Position numbers and translations under genes: made by a program. A stretch of 22,452 bases of DNA. Source: CAIRNS01 sp049508565 (GTDB taxonomy: Bacteria; Elusimicrobiota; Endomicrobiia; Endomicrobiales; CAIRNS01). Shown here in pieces: positions 16,514-22,452 of this stretch. Position 1 is the stretch's first letter; every line of letters starts with the position of its first letter. Below the pieces are notes generated by a model. It searched no databases. It was given only the letters and a program-made list of their open reading frames with translations, and was not told the origin of the DNA. Location of the stretch: contig JBELAT010000030.1 in assembly GCA_049508565.1 (NCBI GenBank), forward strand, positions 1-22,452. Reading direction: 5' to 3'.

Positions 16514-17937
16514 TCGCGATATGCCTTCACATTGTTGCGACCATGATTTTTTACCCAGTAGAGAGCAACATCAGCTTTGCGGACAAGATCGGATTTTACC
16601 GTCGCATCGTAGGGATACGATACAACTCCCATACTGACTGTAATATGCGCAATCTGCTCGGTGGTCATTTTGAATTCGTGGGTAGTGATGTTATATAAGA
16701 TACGTTCAGCAATACGCTGGGCTCCGGTCAGGTCTGTTTCAGGCAGAATAATAACGATTTCTTCCCCTCCATAGCGGCTCGCGACGTCAATAGAACGGAT
16801 ATTCTTCTGTATGATCTGCGACACGGTTCTCAGGACTGTATCACCGGATTGATGGCCGTATGTGTCATTAAAACTTTTAAAAAAATCGATGTCAAGCATG
16901 ATAAGCGATAACGGGTTTGTAAACCGGTTGGCACGGGTAATTTCTTCATCCAAGCGTTCATAGAAATATTGATGATTGAACAGTCCCGTTAAACTGTCGG
17001 TAATTGATAATTTTTCTACCCGCTCAAAAAGACGCGAGTTCTCGATGACTGTCGCCAGCTGGTCAGACAAAATATTTAAGAAAGCCAGATCATACGCGGT
17101 CATGGGTTGTCGGGTAAAAAGATTGTCGACAATCAGCAGTCCCGTGCGCTTGCTTTTGTATTTGATAGGAACATATCCGATGAGATTGGAAGAAAACTTC
17201 CGTGAAAGAAATGATGGTTTCGTTTCGTACATGAGCGATTCAATGAGCGGAGAAACGCCGGCTGACATATCAATCGTACGGAATGTCCCGCGGAAATCGA
17301 TACTGATGTTTTCTGAAATCGACTTGGTTGTCTCATCAAGCAGAAATAACTGTGCGCGATCGTATCCGAGATCTTTCACCAGTGATGCAATTGCCGACTC
17401 AAGTATTTCGGTCAATTTTAATGTAGTTGCAAATGCCTGTCCGATATGGCTTAGGGTGGTGAGTTTGGCTACCTGATGTTTAAGGTGTTTCTGGGTGAGA
17501 ATGGTGTTAATGCCGAAACTAAAGATTTTAGCTACTTCAACAAGTTTTTTGACATCAGCAGGTTTAACCCGGCGTTGTGAGAAGATATTATCAAGACGAA
17601 GAATGCCCACTTTTGTTTTGTTAGCAATCATCGGCAGGCAGACGCTGTATTCTGGTTTGCCGGAGCATACGACCGGCTTTTCCCGGTTCAAGGCGATCGA
17701 AAAGCTGCTGCCCCGGCTTGCGTGAAACAAATTTTCTCCCTCGCCCTCCATCTCGCCGAAAACAGTGACTATTTTATGTGGTGTCAGATTGTTTTGTTTT
17801 TCATCGAACAGAAAGACAGCAGCCCGGTCAAAATGAAAAAACTTGATGAGCAGGAATAAATTTGCGGATAGAACCTTGTCAATTTCATCAGACAGGGACA
17901 TGAAGTTGTAGCTGATAGTGGAAAGAAAATTATCCAT
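16498..17937 (-). CDS. Diguanylate cyclase with two GAF-like domains (GAF-GAF-GGDEF)
   Basis: This 479-residue soluble protein has no membrane span. Two GAF-like sensory modules (about 20-148 and 165-305) are joined by a short helix and followed by a GGDEF domain (about 308-475) beginning DSLTGLFNHQYFYERL. The active site is intact: GGEEI at 390-394 in ASRYGGEEIVIILPE, with the metal-binding DID segment at 349-351. An inhibitory I-site is present as RSID (381-384), exactly five residues before the GG. It should make c-di-GMP from two GTP and be feedback-inhibited. It starts 5 nt after the stop of the leaderless solute-binding protein, so the two are probably co-translated and functionally linked. 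GAF ligand unknown. Confidence 0.92.
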   Translation of the reverse strand: MDNFLSTISYNFMSLSDEIDKVLSANLFLLIKFFHFDRAAVFLFDEKQNNLTPHKIVTVFGEMEGEGENLFHASRGSSFSIALNREKPVVCSGKPEYSVCLPMIANKTKVGILRLDNIFSQRRVKPADVKKLVEVAKIFSFGINTILTQKHLKHQVAKLTTLSHIGQAFATTLKLTEILESAIASLVKDLGYDRAQLFLLDETTKSISENISIDFRGTFRTIDMSAGVSPLIESLMYETKPSFLSRKFSSNLIGYVPIKYKSKRTGLLIVDNLFTRQPMTAYDLAFLNILSDQLATVIENSRLFERVEKLSITDSLTGLFNHQYFYERLDEEITRANRFTNPLSLIMLDIDFFKSFNDTYGHQSGDTVLRTVSQIIQKNIRSIDVASRYGGEEIVIILPETDLTGAQRIAERILYNITTHEFKMTTEQIAHITVSMGVVSYPYDATVKSDLVRKADVALYWVKNHGRNNVKAYRECKDI

Positions 17938-17942
17938 ATATT

Positions 17943-19178
17943 CTATTCACCGAAGATAGTCAGTATATATTCAATTTCACTGTTTATCTCGGCAATATCC
18001 TTAAACAACAGTTCCTGATCATACCCGGATTTCATAAAATCGCGAATGCTTTGAGCAAATCCGGTGACGATGATCTGTTCAATGCTTCCCCACAGGGGGT
18101 GGGCCGGGAAACTCCGGCCATGGTTAATAATTGATTTTTCAAATACTGATTGAATTGAGCGGGACGAACTGAGTTTTACCGAAACATCATTACGAGCTGA
18201 CATCATGTTGATATTGGTGCAGTAGCGCAATTGAGATTCTTTGTCAGTCAAATACTCAAGAAGTTGATATGCTTCGGAAGAGTGGTGCGAATAGTTGCTT
18301 ATAGCCAATGCGCTTCCCCCGGCAAAATTAAACCTACCCGATGAACCACCGGGAACCAGTGAGATGCCGAAACGCTGAGCGTTTTTTAAACCGATATAAC
18401 GTTTTGATGACGGATTGAGGTATACATGCATGGGCCAGGAACTCGCCATGAGAAAAGCGTATGCGTTGCCCTGAAAAAAACTTTCAGTCAATTCACCGGC
18501 ATTCTGTTCCAGTGAGAGCCGGGAAATATGTTTGGAAGAGATGAGTTCGACAAATGTCGCGATTCCTCTCCTGGTCTCTGCACTCTCCAACCAGGGGCGT
18601 TTGTCATGAGCCGCCAGAAAGTCGCCGCCATATGACCATATCCAGCTTGATAGGTCCTGAATTAAGCCCTGTTCTTTTTGGCTTGAAAAAGCAAACGGAG
18701 CAATTGAGGGGCCTGCCGAATGAAGGCGTTTGAGTTTTGCGCAACATTTTATCAGGCCGTCCCACGTTTCTATGTTTGCGCTCGAGCATTTGGCTGCTTC
18801 AAGAAAATCTTTGCGATAATAGATCACCCGCCCTTCGCCGAACCAGGGTAACGACCAGAGATGGCCAAAACACTGGCATTGTGAAAAGAGACTGTGATGG
18901 AAAAGTCCCGGGCTGATATTGCGGTTCTCTAGTCGTTTGATTGCGCCGAGGTAAGCCAGTGTCGCTATCCAGGTTGTACCGACCTGAATTATGTCTGGAC
19001 CGGTCTTTTCTTTGATGGCGTGAATCAACATAAACCATGCACGTGACCAGGGAAGGATTTCAAAATTTATTTCAATGTCGGGATGTAATTTTTGGAAGCA
19101 ACTAATTTCCTGATCAATGACCTGCCGGCTTTCAAATCCTGCGTTGGGCATCAACCAGAACTTCAGTTTTGTTTTCAT
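17943..19178 (-). CDS. Family-1 solute-binding-type protein without signal peptide (probable cytoplasmic sugar sensor)
   Basis: The 411 residues read as a complete MalE-like bacterial extracellular solute-binding protein family 1 fold. It starts at the first beta strand (KLKFWLMPNAGFE) and contains LHPDIEINFEILPW, GPDIIQVGTTWIATLAYLGAI, VIYYRKDFLEAAK, AYAFLMASSWPMHVY and GGSALAISNYSHHSSEAYQLLEYL. There is no leader: an in-frame stop lies 19 codons upstream of the ATG and the stretch between is hydrophilic. It carries seven cysteines (27, 101, 103, 131, 145, 146, 320), whereas the mature lipoprotein partner at 20987-22264 has none beyond its lipid Cys, which suits a reducing cytoplasm. It lies 81 nt after the permease genes and 5 nt before a diguanylate cyclase. 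I infer an intracellular ligand sensor. A recently leader-truncated binding protein is the alternative. Confidence 0.82.
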   Translation of the reverse strand: MKTKLKFWLMPNAGFESRQVIDQEISCFQKLHPDIEINFEILPWSRAWFMLIHAIKEKTGPDIIQVGTTWIATLAYLGAIKRLENRNISPGLFHHSLFSQCQCFGHLWSLPWFGEGRVIYYRKDFLEAAKCSSANIETWDGLIKCCAKLKRLHSAGPSIAPFAFSSQKEQGLIQDLSSWIWSYGGDFLAAHDKRPWLESAETRRGIATFVELISSKHISRLSLEQNAGELTESFFQGNAYAFLMASSWPMHVYLNPSSKRYIGLKNAQRFGISLVPGGSSGRFNFAGGSALAISNYSHHSSEAYQLLEYLTDKESQLRYCTNINMMSARNDVSVKLSSSRSIQSVFEKSIINHGRSFPAHPLWGSIEQIIVTGFAQSIRDFMKSGYDQELLFKDIAEINSEIEYILTIFGE

Positions 19179-19212
19179 GTGAAGGGAGGCACATCTCTCG
19201 TTTGAAATACTG

Positions 19213-19229
19213 CGGTGAACATCACACCG
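19213..19229. promoter_or_regulatory. Small stem-loop CGGTG/CACCG in the permease-to-sensor gap
   Basis: CGGTG (19213-19217) pairs with CACCG (19225-19229) over a 7-nt loop. There is no T-run, so it is unlikely to be a terminator. With the palindrome next to it, it could shape mRNA processing between the permease and leaderless binding-protein genes. Confidence 0.3.
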
Positions 19230-19234
19230 TGTTT

Positions 19235-19252
19235 ATACCGGAATTCAGGTAT
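19235..19252. promoter_or_regulatory. Near-perfect 18-bp palindrome between permease and leaderless binding-protein genes
   Basis: ATACCGGAATTCAGGTAT is symmetric at eight of nine base pairs and begins 8 nt after the permease stop codon, about 57 nt upstream of the binding-protein ATG. It could be an operator for an internal promoter or a 5-bp stem-loop in the polycistronic mRNA. Confidence 0.4.
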
Positions 19253-19259
19253 GTAGCGA

Positions 19260-20099
19260 CTACCCTTTAAGGGCACCTGACGCTATGCCTTTGATGATAT
19301 GCTTTTGCATTACAAGATACACCACAAGAACCGGGATTGTCGCAATTGTCAAGCCGGCCATTAGCAGCGGATAATCAGTTATATGAGTACCCTGAAAGAC
19401 CATCAGTCCCCGCTGAATTGGCATTTTCGCCGTGTCTTGCAGGACAACCAGCGCCAGGAGAAATTCATTCCATATGCTCAGGCAGTTGAAGATCACCAGC
19501 GTTGCAAGGGCCGGCCGCGCCAATGGCAGCGCGATTCGCCAGTATATGCCGAATTTTGTCGCACCGTCTATACGGGCAGCCTCTTCAATCTCTTTGGGCA
19601 GTTCTTCGAAAAAAGACCTGAGCAGAAATATGCCGAACGCCAGCCCCCCGCTGATATAACAGAGTATGAGTCCCGTTCGGGTATCGAGCAGTCCCAGTTT
19701 CTTAAGCAGCAAATATAGCGGGACAAATACACCGGGGATCGGGATGAGCAGTGTGGAAATCAATAAATAAAAGAAAATATTTTTTCCCCACATTTCAAGA
19801 CGAGCAAATCCATAAGCGGCAAGTGAACTTATGAACACGACTCCGAAAACACCGCAAAACGTGTAGATCAGGCTGTTTAAAAAGTATTTACCAAAATCTG
19901 CTTTTACCCAGGCGATAACATAGTTTGACCAATTCCAGTGATCGGGAAAAAGATTCATTTTGGTAAATATTTCTTCCTGTGTCTTCAGTGACGAAGAAAA
20001 CATCCAGAAGACCGGAAAAACGCAGCTCAGCGCTATTACGATGAGTATGGCATGCGTAATAATGTTGACCATGTTTTTTTTCAGGCGGGCATCGTTCAT
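19260..20099 (-). CDS. Sugar ABC transporter permease (MalG/AraQ type)
   Basis: This 279-residue inner-membrane protein has about six hydrophobic segments and the EAA loop in EAARIDGATKFGIYWRIALPLARPAL, which docks to the transport ATPase. Length and motif match the second permease (MalG type) of carbohydrate importers of the CUT1 class. Its ATG overlaps the stop of the upstream permease by 4 nt (ATGA), so the two are translationally coupled and should form a heterodimer. No cognate ATPase is encoded in the window. Substrate cannot be specified beyond a probable oligosaccharide or sugar derivative. Confidence 0.93.
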   Translation of the reverse strand: MNDARLKKNMVNIITHAILIVIALSCVFPVFWMFSSSLKTQEEIFTKMNLFPDHWNWSNYVIAWVKADFGKYFLNSLIYTFCGVFGVVFISSLAAYGFARLEMWGKNIFFYLLISTLLIPIPGVFVPLYLLLKKLGLLDTRTGLILCYISGGLAFGIFLLRSFFEELPKEIEEAARIDGATKFGIYWRIALPLARPALATLVIFNCLSIWNEFLLALVVLQDTAKMPIQRGLMVFQGTHITDYPLLMAGLTIATIPVLVVYLVMQKHIIKGIASGALKG

Positions 20100-20977
20100 T
20101 TATTTATTCTCCGTGAAACTTCGATCTGGACGAACGAAACAAGCAGCAATAGACAACCAAAGATAACCGACATGGCAGTGGAATAGCCGAATTCTCCATT
20201 ACCCATGAACTGATAGATTCTGGTAATGGGCACATGTGTATGTCCTGCAGGTCCACCTTGAGTCATGGAATAAATAAGGTCAAATATCTGCATGGATCCC
20301 AAAATGGTCAAAATGGCGACAACGGTAAAAACCGGAATCATTGAAGGAACGGTAATATGCTTGAACTGCTGCCATGAATCGGCTCCATCCACTTTAGCGG
20401 CTTCATAGAGTTCCTTGGGAATGGTTTGAAGACCCGCTAAAAGAATAATAAATCCGTATCCGAAACCTTTCCACATATGAACTATTGCTACGGCGATAAG
20501 AGACGTTTTTATTTCAGCCAGCCACGCGAAATTAGTAAACTGTGTGAACCCCAGTGAAACGAGGAAATGGTTGAGGATACCATAGTTGCCATCATAAATC
20601 CATTTCCAGATAAGTCCTACCACGATGCCTGAAAGAACTGGTGGTAAAAAGAAGATCGTCCGGTAGATGTTTTCTCCGCGGATCTCCCTGCTGACCAGAA
20701 GAGCGAGAAGCAGTGCAAGGCCGTTCTGGAATGTCAAAGCGAGTGTCGTAATATACGCCGCGTTGGCCATTGACTTCCAAAAGGCGGGATTATGGAAGAT
20801 GATATCTTTATACTGACTAAATCCGACAAATTGCATTGATGTAGCAATGCCGTCCCATTTATAAAAACTTAATTGGACAGTGCGGATGATCGGGTATAAA
20901 CTGAATATAGAAAACAGTATCAGTGCTGGAAGAATAAACAGCAGATTGACTGATTTTTCTTTGGCTGCTTTATTCAT
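20096..20977 (-). CDS. Sugar ABC transporter permease (MalF/UgpA type)
   Basis: This 293-residue inner-membrane protein has six predicted spans, the N-terminal pattern LLFILPALILFSIFSLYPII, and an EAA loop in LYEAAKVDGADSWQQFKHITVPS. It is the MalF-type half of a CUT1-class carbohydrate importer. It starts 9 nt after the lipoprotein binding-protein stop and overlaps the next permease by 4 nt, so binding protein, MalF-type and MalG-type permeases form one cassette. It lacks the long periplasmic insertion of E. coli MalF, as is usual for this subfamily. Confidence 0.93.
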   Translation of the reverse strand: MNKAAKEKSVNLLFILPALILFSIFSLYPIIRTVQLSFYKWDGIATSMQFVGFSQYKDIIFHNPAFWKSMANAAYITTLALTFQNGLALLLALLVSREIRGENIYRTIFFLPPVLSGIVVGLIWKWIYDGNYGILNHFLVSLGFTQFTNFAWLAEIKTSLIAVAIVHMWKGFGYGFIILLAGLQTIPKELYEAAKVDGADSWQQFKHITVPSMIPVFTVVAILTILGSMQIFDLIYSMTQGGPAGHTHVPITRIYQFMGNGEFGYSTAMSVIFGCLLLLVSFVQIEVSRRINK

Positions 20978-20986
20978 GATTTGCTT

Positions 20987-22264
20987 TTATTTTGCAGCTA
21001 ATTGACGTACTTTCTCAGCTTGGATCTCTTCGGCAGCCTGGTCGACAGTTTTCTCACCGATGACAATCGCCTGCATATCGGTATTGATGACATTGCTTAC
21101 CTGCCATGATTCACTCACCGGTAAAGAGTCAAACGTGTTATTGATGTTATCGGCGAAAGTCTTGAGGATATCCGGCAACCCGACGGCGGCATCTTTATTA
21201 GAGGGAATATTTTTTGTCTCTTGTGCAAGCATGATTTGTTGATCTTTTGCAGTCAGCCATTTAAGGAAGGCAATAGCCTTATCCTTGTTAGGAGACGTGG
21301 CATTTACGTTGAGTGAAGAGCCTTCTCCACCAAATATTTTCATAGGGAATTTTCCCACGGCAATTTTGGGAGGCATTATGACGCTGTAGTTCAAATTCGG
21401 GCTCATAGAAAAGTATACATTAACTCCCCACGACCCGTTGAGAGCCATGGCAGCTTTACCCGTGGCAAAGGTCCGCTCAGCATCTTTGTTGACCATTGTC
21501 GCTACTCCGGAAGCAAACATATCGTTTTTAGCCATGTCAGCGAATATTTGATACACCCGTAACCAGCGGGGGTCCGTGTATTTGATCTTTCCGCTAATCG
21601 TATCCAATATTCCCTGCTCGCCCAGCATATTCCATGCATAGGAATTGGCGAACACGCCGATCAGCCATCCTTCGCCGAATCCGCTGACAAACGGTTGAAT
21701 ACCGGTGGCACGGAGCTTCTTTCCCGCAACCAGAAATTCATCCCACGTTTTCGGCGGATTCTCAGGATCAAGGCCTGCCTGTTTGAACAGATCCTTGTTA
21801 TAATAGATCATTATGGCGTTAACGTCGATAGGCACACCGTATATGCCCGGTTTCACTTTCCATTCATTACCTTCGGTAAATGTATTTTGTGAAAGCGGTT
21901 TATCAAAGAGCATATCTTTCCACCCAGCCTGCATGTCTGCGCTGAGATCAGCAACATAACCGGCATTGATAAATGAAGAGAGCTCTCGTTTATCGCCCAG
22001 CGGGCTATAGATTTCAGGAAGCAGTTTTCCGCTTGCGGCCGCGCGGACTTTATCTCGGTATACTTCTGAAGGTGCATACGTTTCAAAAAGCACTTTGACG
22101 CCGGTTTCTTTTTCATACTGTGCGGCGATTTTTTCAAAAGCAGTTTGACGGTCGGTCATCCAATGCCAGATGACAACATCCGCCTTAGGCGTAGCATTTT
22201 GTGAACAGGAAGAAAAAGGAACAACCAGAGAACAGACAAGGAGCAGTCTTATAATTCGCAGCAT
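20987..22264 (-). CDS. Lipoprotein sugar-binding protein of the ABC importer (family 1)
   Basis: This 425-residue protein has a lipoprotein signal peptide ending PFSSC, with Cys20 as the probable lipidation site, so it is anchored outside the inner membrane. The mature part is a family-1 solute-binding fold: VVIWHWMTDRQTAFEKIA, GIYGVPIDVNAIMIYYNKDLF, PPKTWDEFLVAGKKL, GKAAMALNGSWGVNVYF and GGEGSSLNVNATSPNKDKAIAFLKWL. It delivers ligand, probably a carbohydrate, to the two permeases encoded next. It is the first gene of the long minus-strand unit and has a strong promoter about 35-63 nt upstream and AAGGATGG before the ATG. The mature part has no cysteine apart from Cys20. Confidence 0.93.
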   Translation of the reverse strand: MLRIIRLLLVCSLVVPFSSCSQNATPKADVVIWHWMTDRQTAFEKIAAQYEKETGVKVLFETYAPSEVYRDKVRAAASGKLLPEIYSPLGDKRELSSFINAGYVADLSADMQAGWKDMLFDKPLSQNTFTEGNEWKVKPGIYGVPIDVNAIMIYYNKDLFKQAGLDPENPPKTWDEFLVAGKKLRATGIQPFVSGFGEGWLIGVFANSYAWNMLGEQGILDTISGKIKYTDPRWLRVYQIFADMAKNDMFASGVATMVNKDAERTFATGKAAMALNGSWGVNVYFSMSPNLNYSVIMPPKIAVGKFPMKIFGGEGSSLNVNATSPNKDKAIAFLKWLTAKDQQIMLAQETKNIPSNKDAAVGLPDILKTFADNINNTFDSLPVSESWQVSNVINTDMQAIVIGEKTVDQAAEEIQAEKVRQLAAK

Positions 22265-22298
22265 TACACACCATCCTTTAATATATTTTAATCCATTG

Positions 22299-22327
22299 AT
22301 TTTACACTAATAAACCCATTTTGTCAA
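22299..22327 (-). promoter_or_regulatory. Sigma70-type promoter for the sugar-uptake operon
   Basis: On the minus strand a perfect TTGACA (22322-22327), a 17-bp spacer and TAAAAT (22299-22304, five of six to consensus) lie upstream of the binding-protein gene, giving a leader of about 30 nt. It is the best promoter match in the window. Confidence 0.7.
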
Positions 22328-22350
22328 AAGTGCGAATCAAATCATCTAAA

Positions 22351-22420
22351 ATGTTACCGAACGAGAACTGGTCAACTCATGTACAATGTTACCCAAGGGA
22401 ATTTACACTTGGAGGTTACC
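22351..22420. repeat. Three GTTACC direct repeats near the right edge
   Basis: ATGTTACC occurs at 22351-22358 and 22386-22393, and GTTACC again at 22415-22420, between the sugar-operon promoter and a plus-strand start codon. They could be operator copies or terminal repeats of a mobile element that continues beyond the window. Confidence 0.35.
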
Positions 22421-22423
22421 AGC

Positions 22424-22452
22424 ATGAGCCTACTTTGGAAATGGGGTTATAT
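22424..22452 (+). CDS. Start of an unidentified plus-strand gene, cut by window edge
   Basis: An ATG at 22424 preceded by GGAGG with 8 nt spacing opens a frame MSLLWKWGY that runs off the right edge. The ribosome-binding site is good, but only nine residues are visible, so no function can be assigned. It would be divergent from the sugar operon, where a regulator or a transposase gene are both plausible. Confidence 0.35.

Noticed and set aside
16976..17476. 166-codon open frame on the plus strand
   Set aside because: Antisense to the GAF region of the diguanylate cyclase; no domain signature or plausible start context.
1..22452. CRISPR array, tRNA, rRNA or complete insertion sequence
   Set aside because: No regularly spaced identical repeats, tRNA-like folds, rRNA sequence or transposase domains were seen on either strand.

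Overview
This 22.4-kb window comes from a bacterium with moderate GC, a diderm-style complement of exported proteins (signal peptides, one lipoprotein) and standard stop codons. Nearly every gene is on the minus strand; the exceptions are one fused membrane/spermidine-synthase-like gene and a gene fragment at the right edge. There is no rRNA or marker gene, so I do not assign a phylum. The mix of sensory kinases, c-di-GMP signalling, secreted hydrolases and family-1 sugar uptake fits an uncultured free-living lineage (Omnitrophota-, Elusimicrobiota- or spirochaete-like would all be compatible), but that is a guess.

Layout. 1-1079: secreted papain-like (C1) peptidase, cut by the left edge. 1286-1939: iron-sulfur-flavoprotein-like protein. 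2090-4403: operon of an exported metallo-beta-lactamase-fold protein, a DrrA-type ATPase and an ABC-2 permease; a 13-bp motif occurs at the ATPase start and again in an inverted repeat upstream of the flavoprotein. 4387-6211: secreted GH-A-clan (GH42-like) hydrolase followed by a decayed coding remnant. 6639-8306: receiver-histidine kinase hybrid plus a stand-alone receiver. 8643-10517: hemerythrin-like protein and DEAD-box RNA helicase. 10706-12982 (+): multi-TM protein fused to a spermidine-synthase-like domain, divergent from the helicase across a region with five TGTC-type motifs spaced 10-11 bp.

22264 down to 13188 is one long minus-strand gene series. It holds a lipoprotein sugar-binding protein, two MalF/MalG-type permeases, a second solute-binding protein with no signal peptide and seven cysteines, a GAF-GAF-GGDEF diguanylate cyclase, an alpha/beta hydrolase broken by an internal deletion, a HAD phosphatase, a small GGQ release-factor-like protein and glutamine-dependent NAD+ synthetase. 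A good sigma70-like promoter (TTGACA-17-TAAAAT) sits upstream of the first gene. No ABC ATPase for the sugar importer is encoded here.

The most interesting point is the pairing of a leaderless, apparently cytoplasmic family-1 solute-binding protein with a diguanylate cyclase (5-nt gap) directly behind an ABC sugar-import cassette. I propose, as inference, that this is an intracellular sugar sensor feeding c-di-GMP signalling. Two genes show clear decay: the alpha/beta hydrolase (deletion of the segment that should hold the oxyanion region) and the tail after the glycoside hydrolase.
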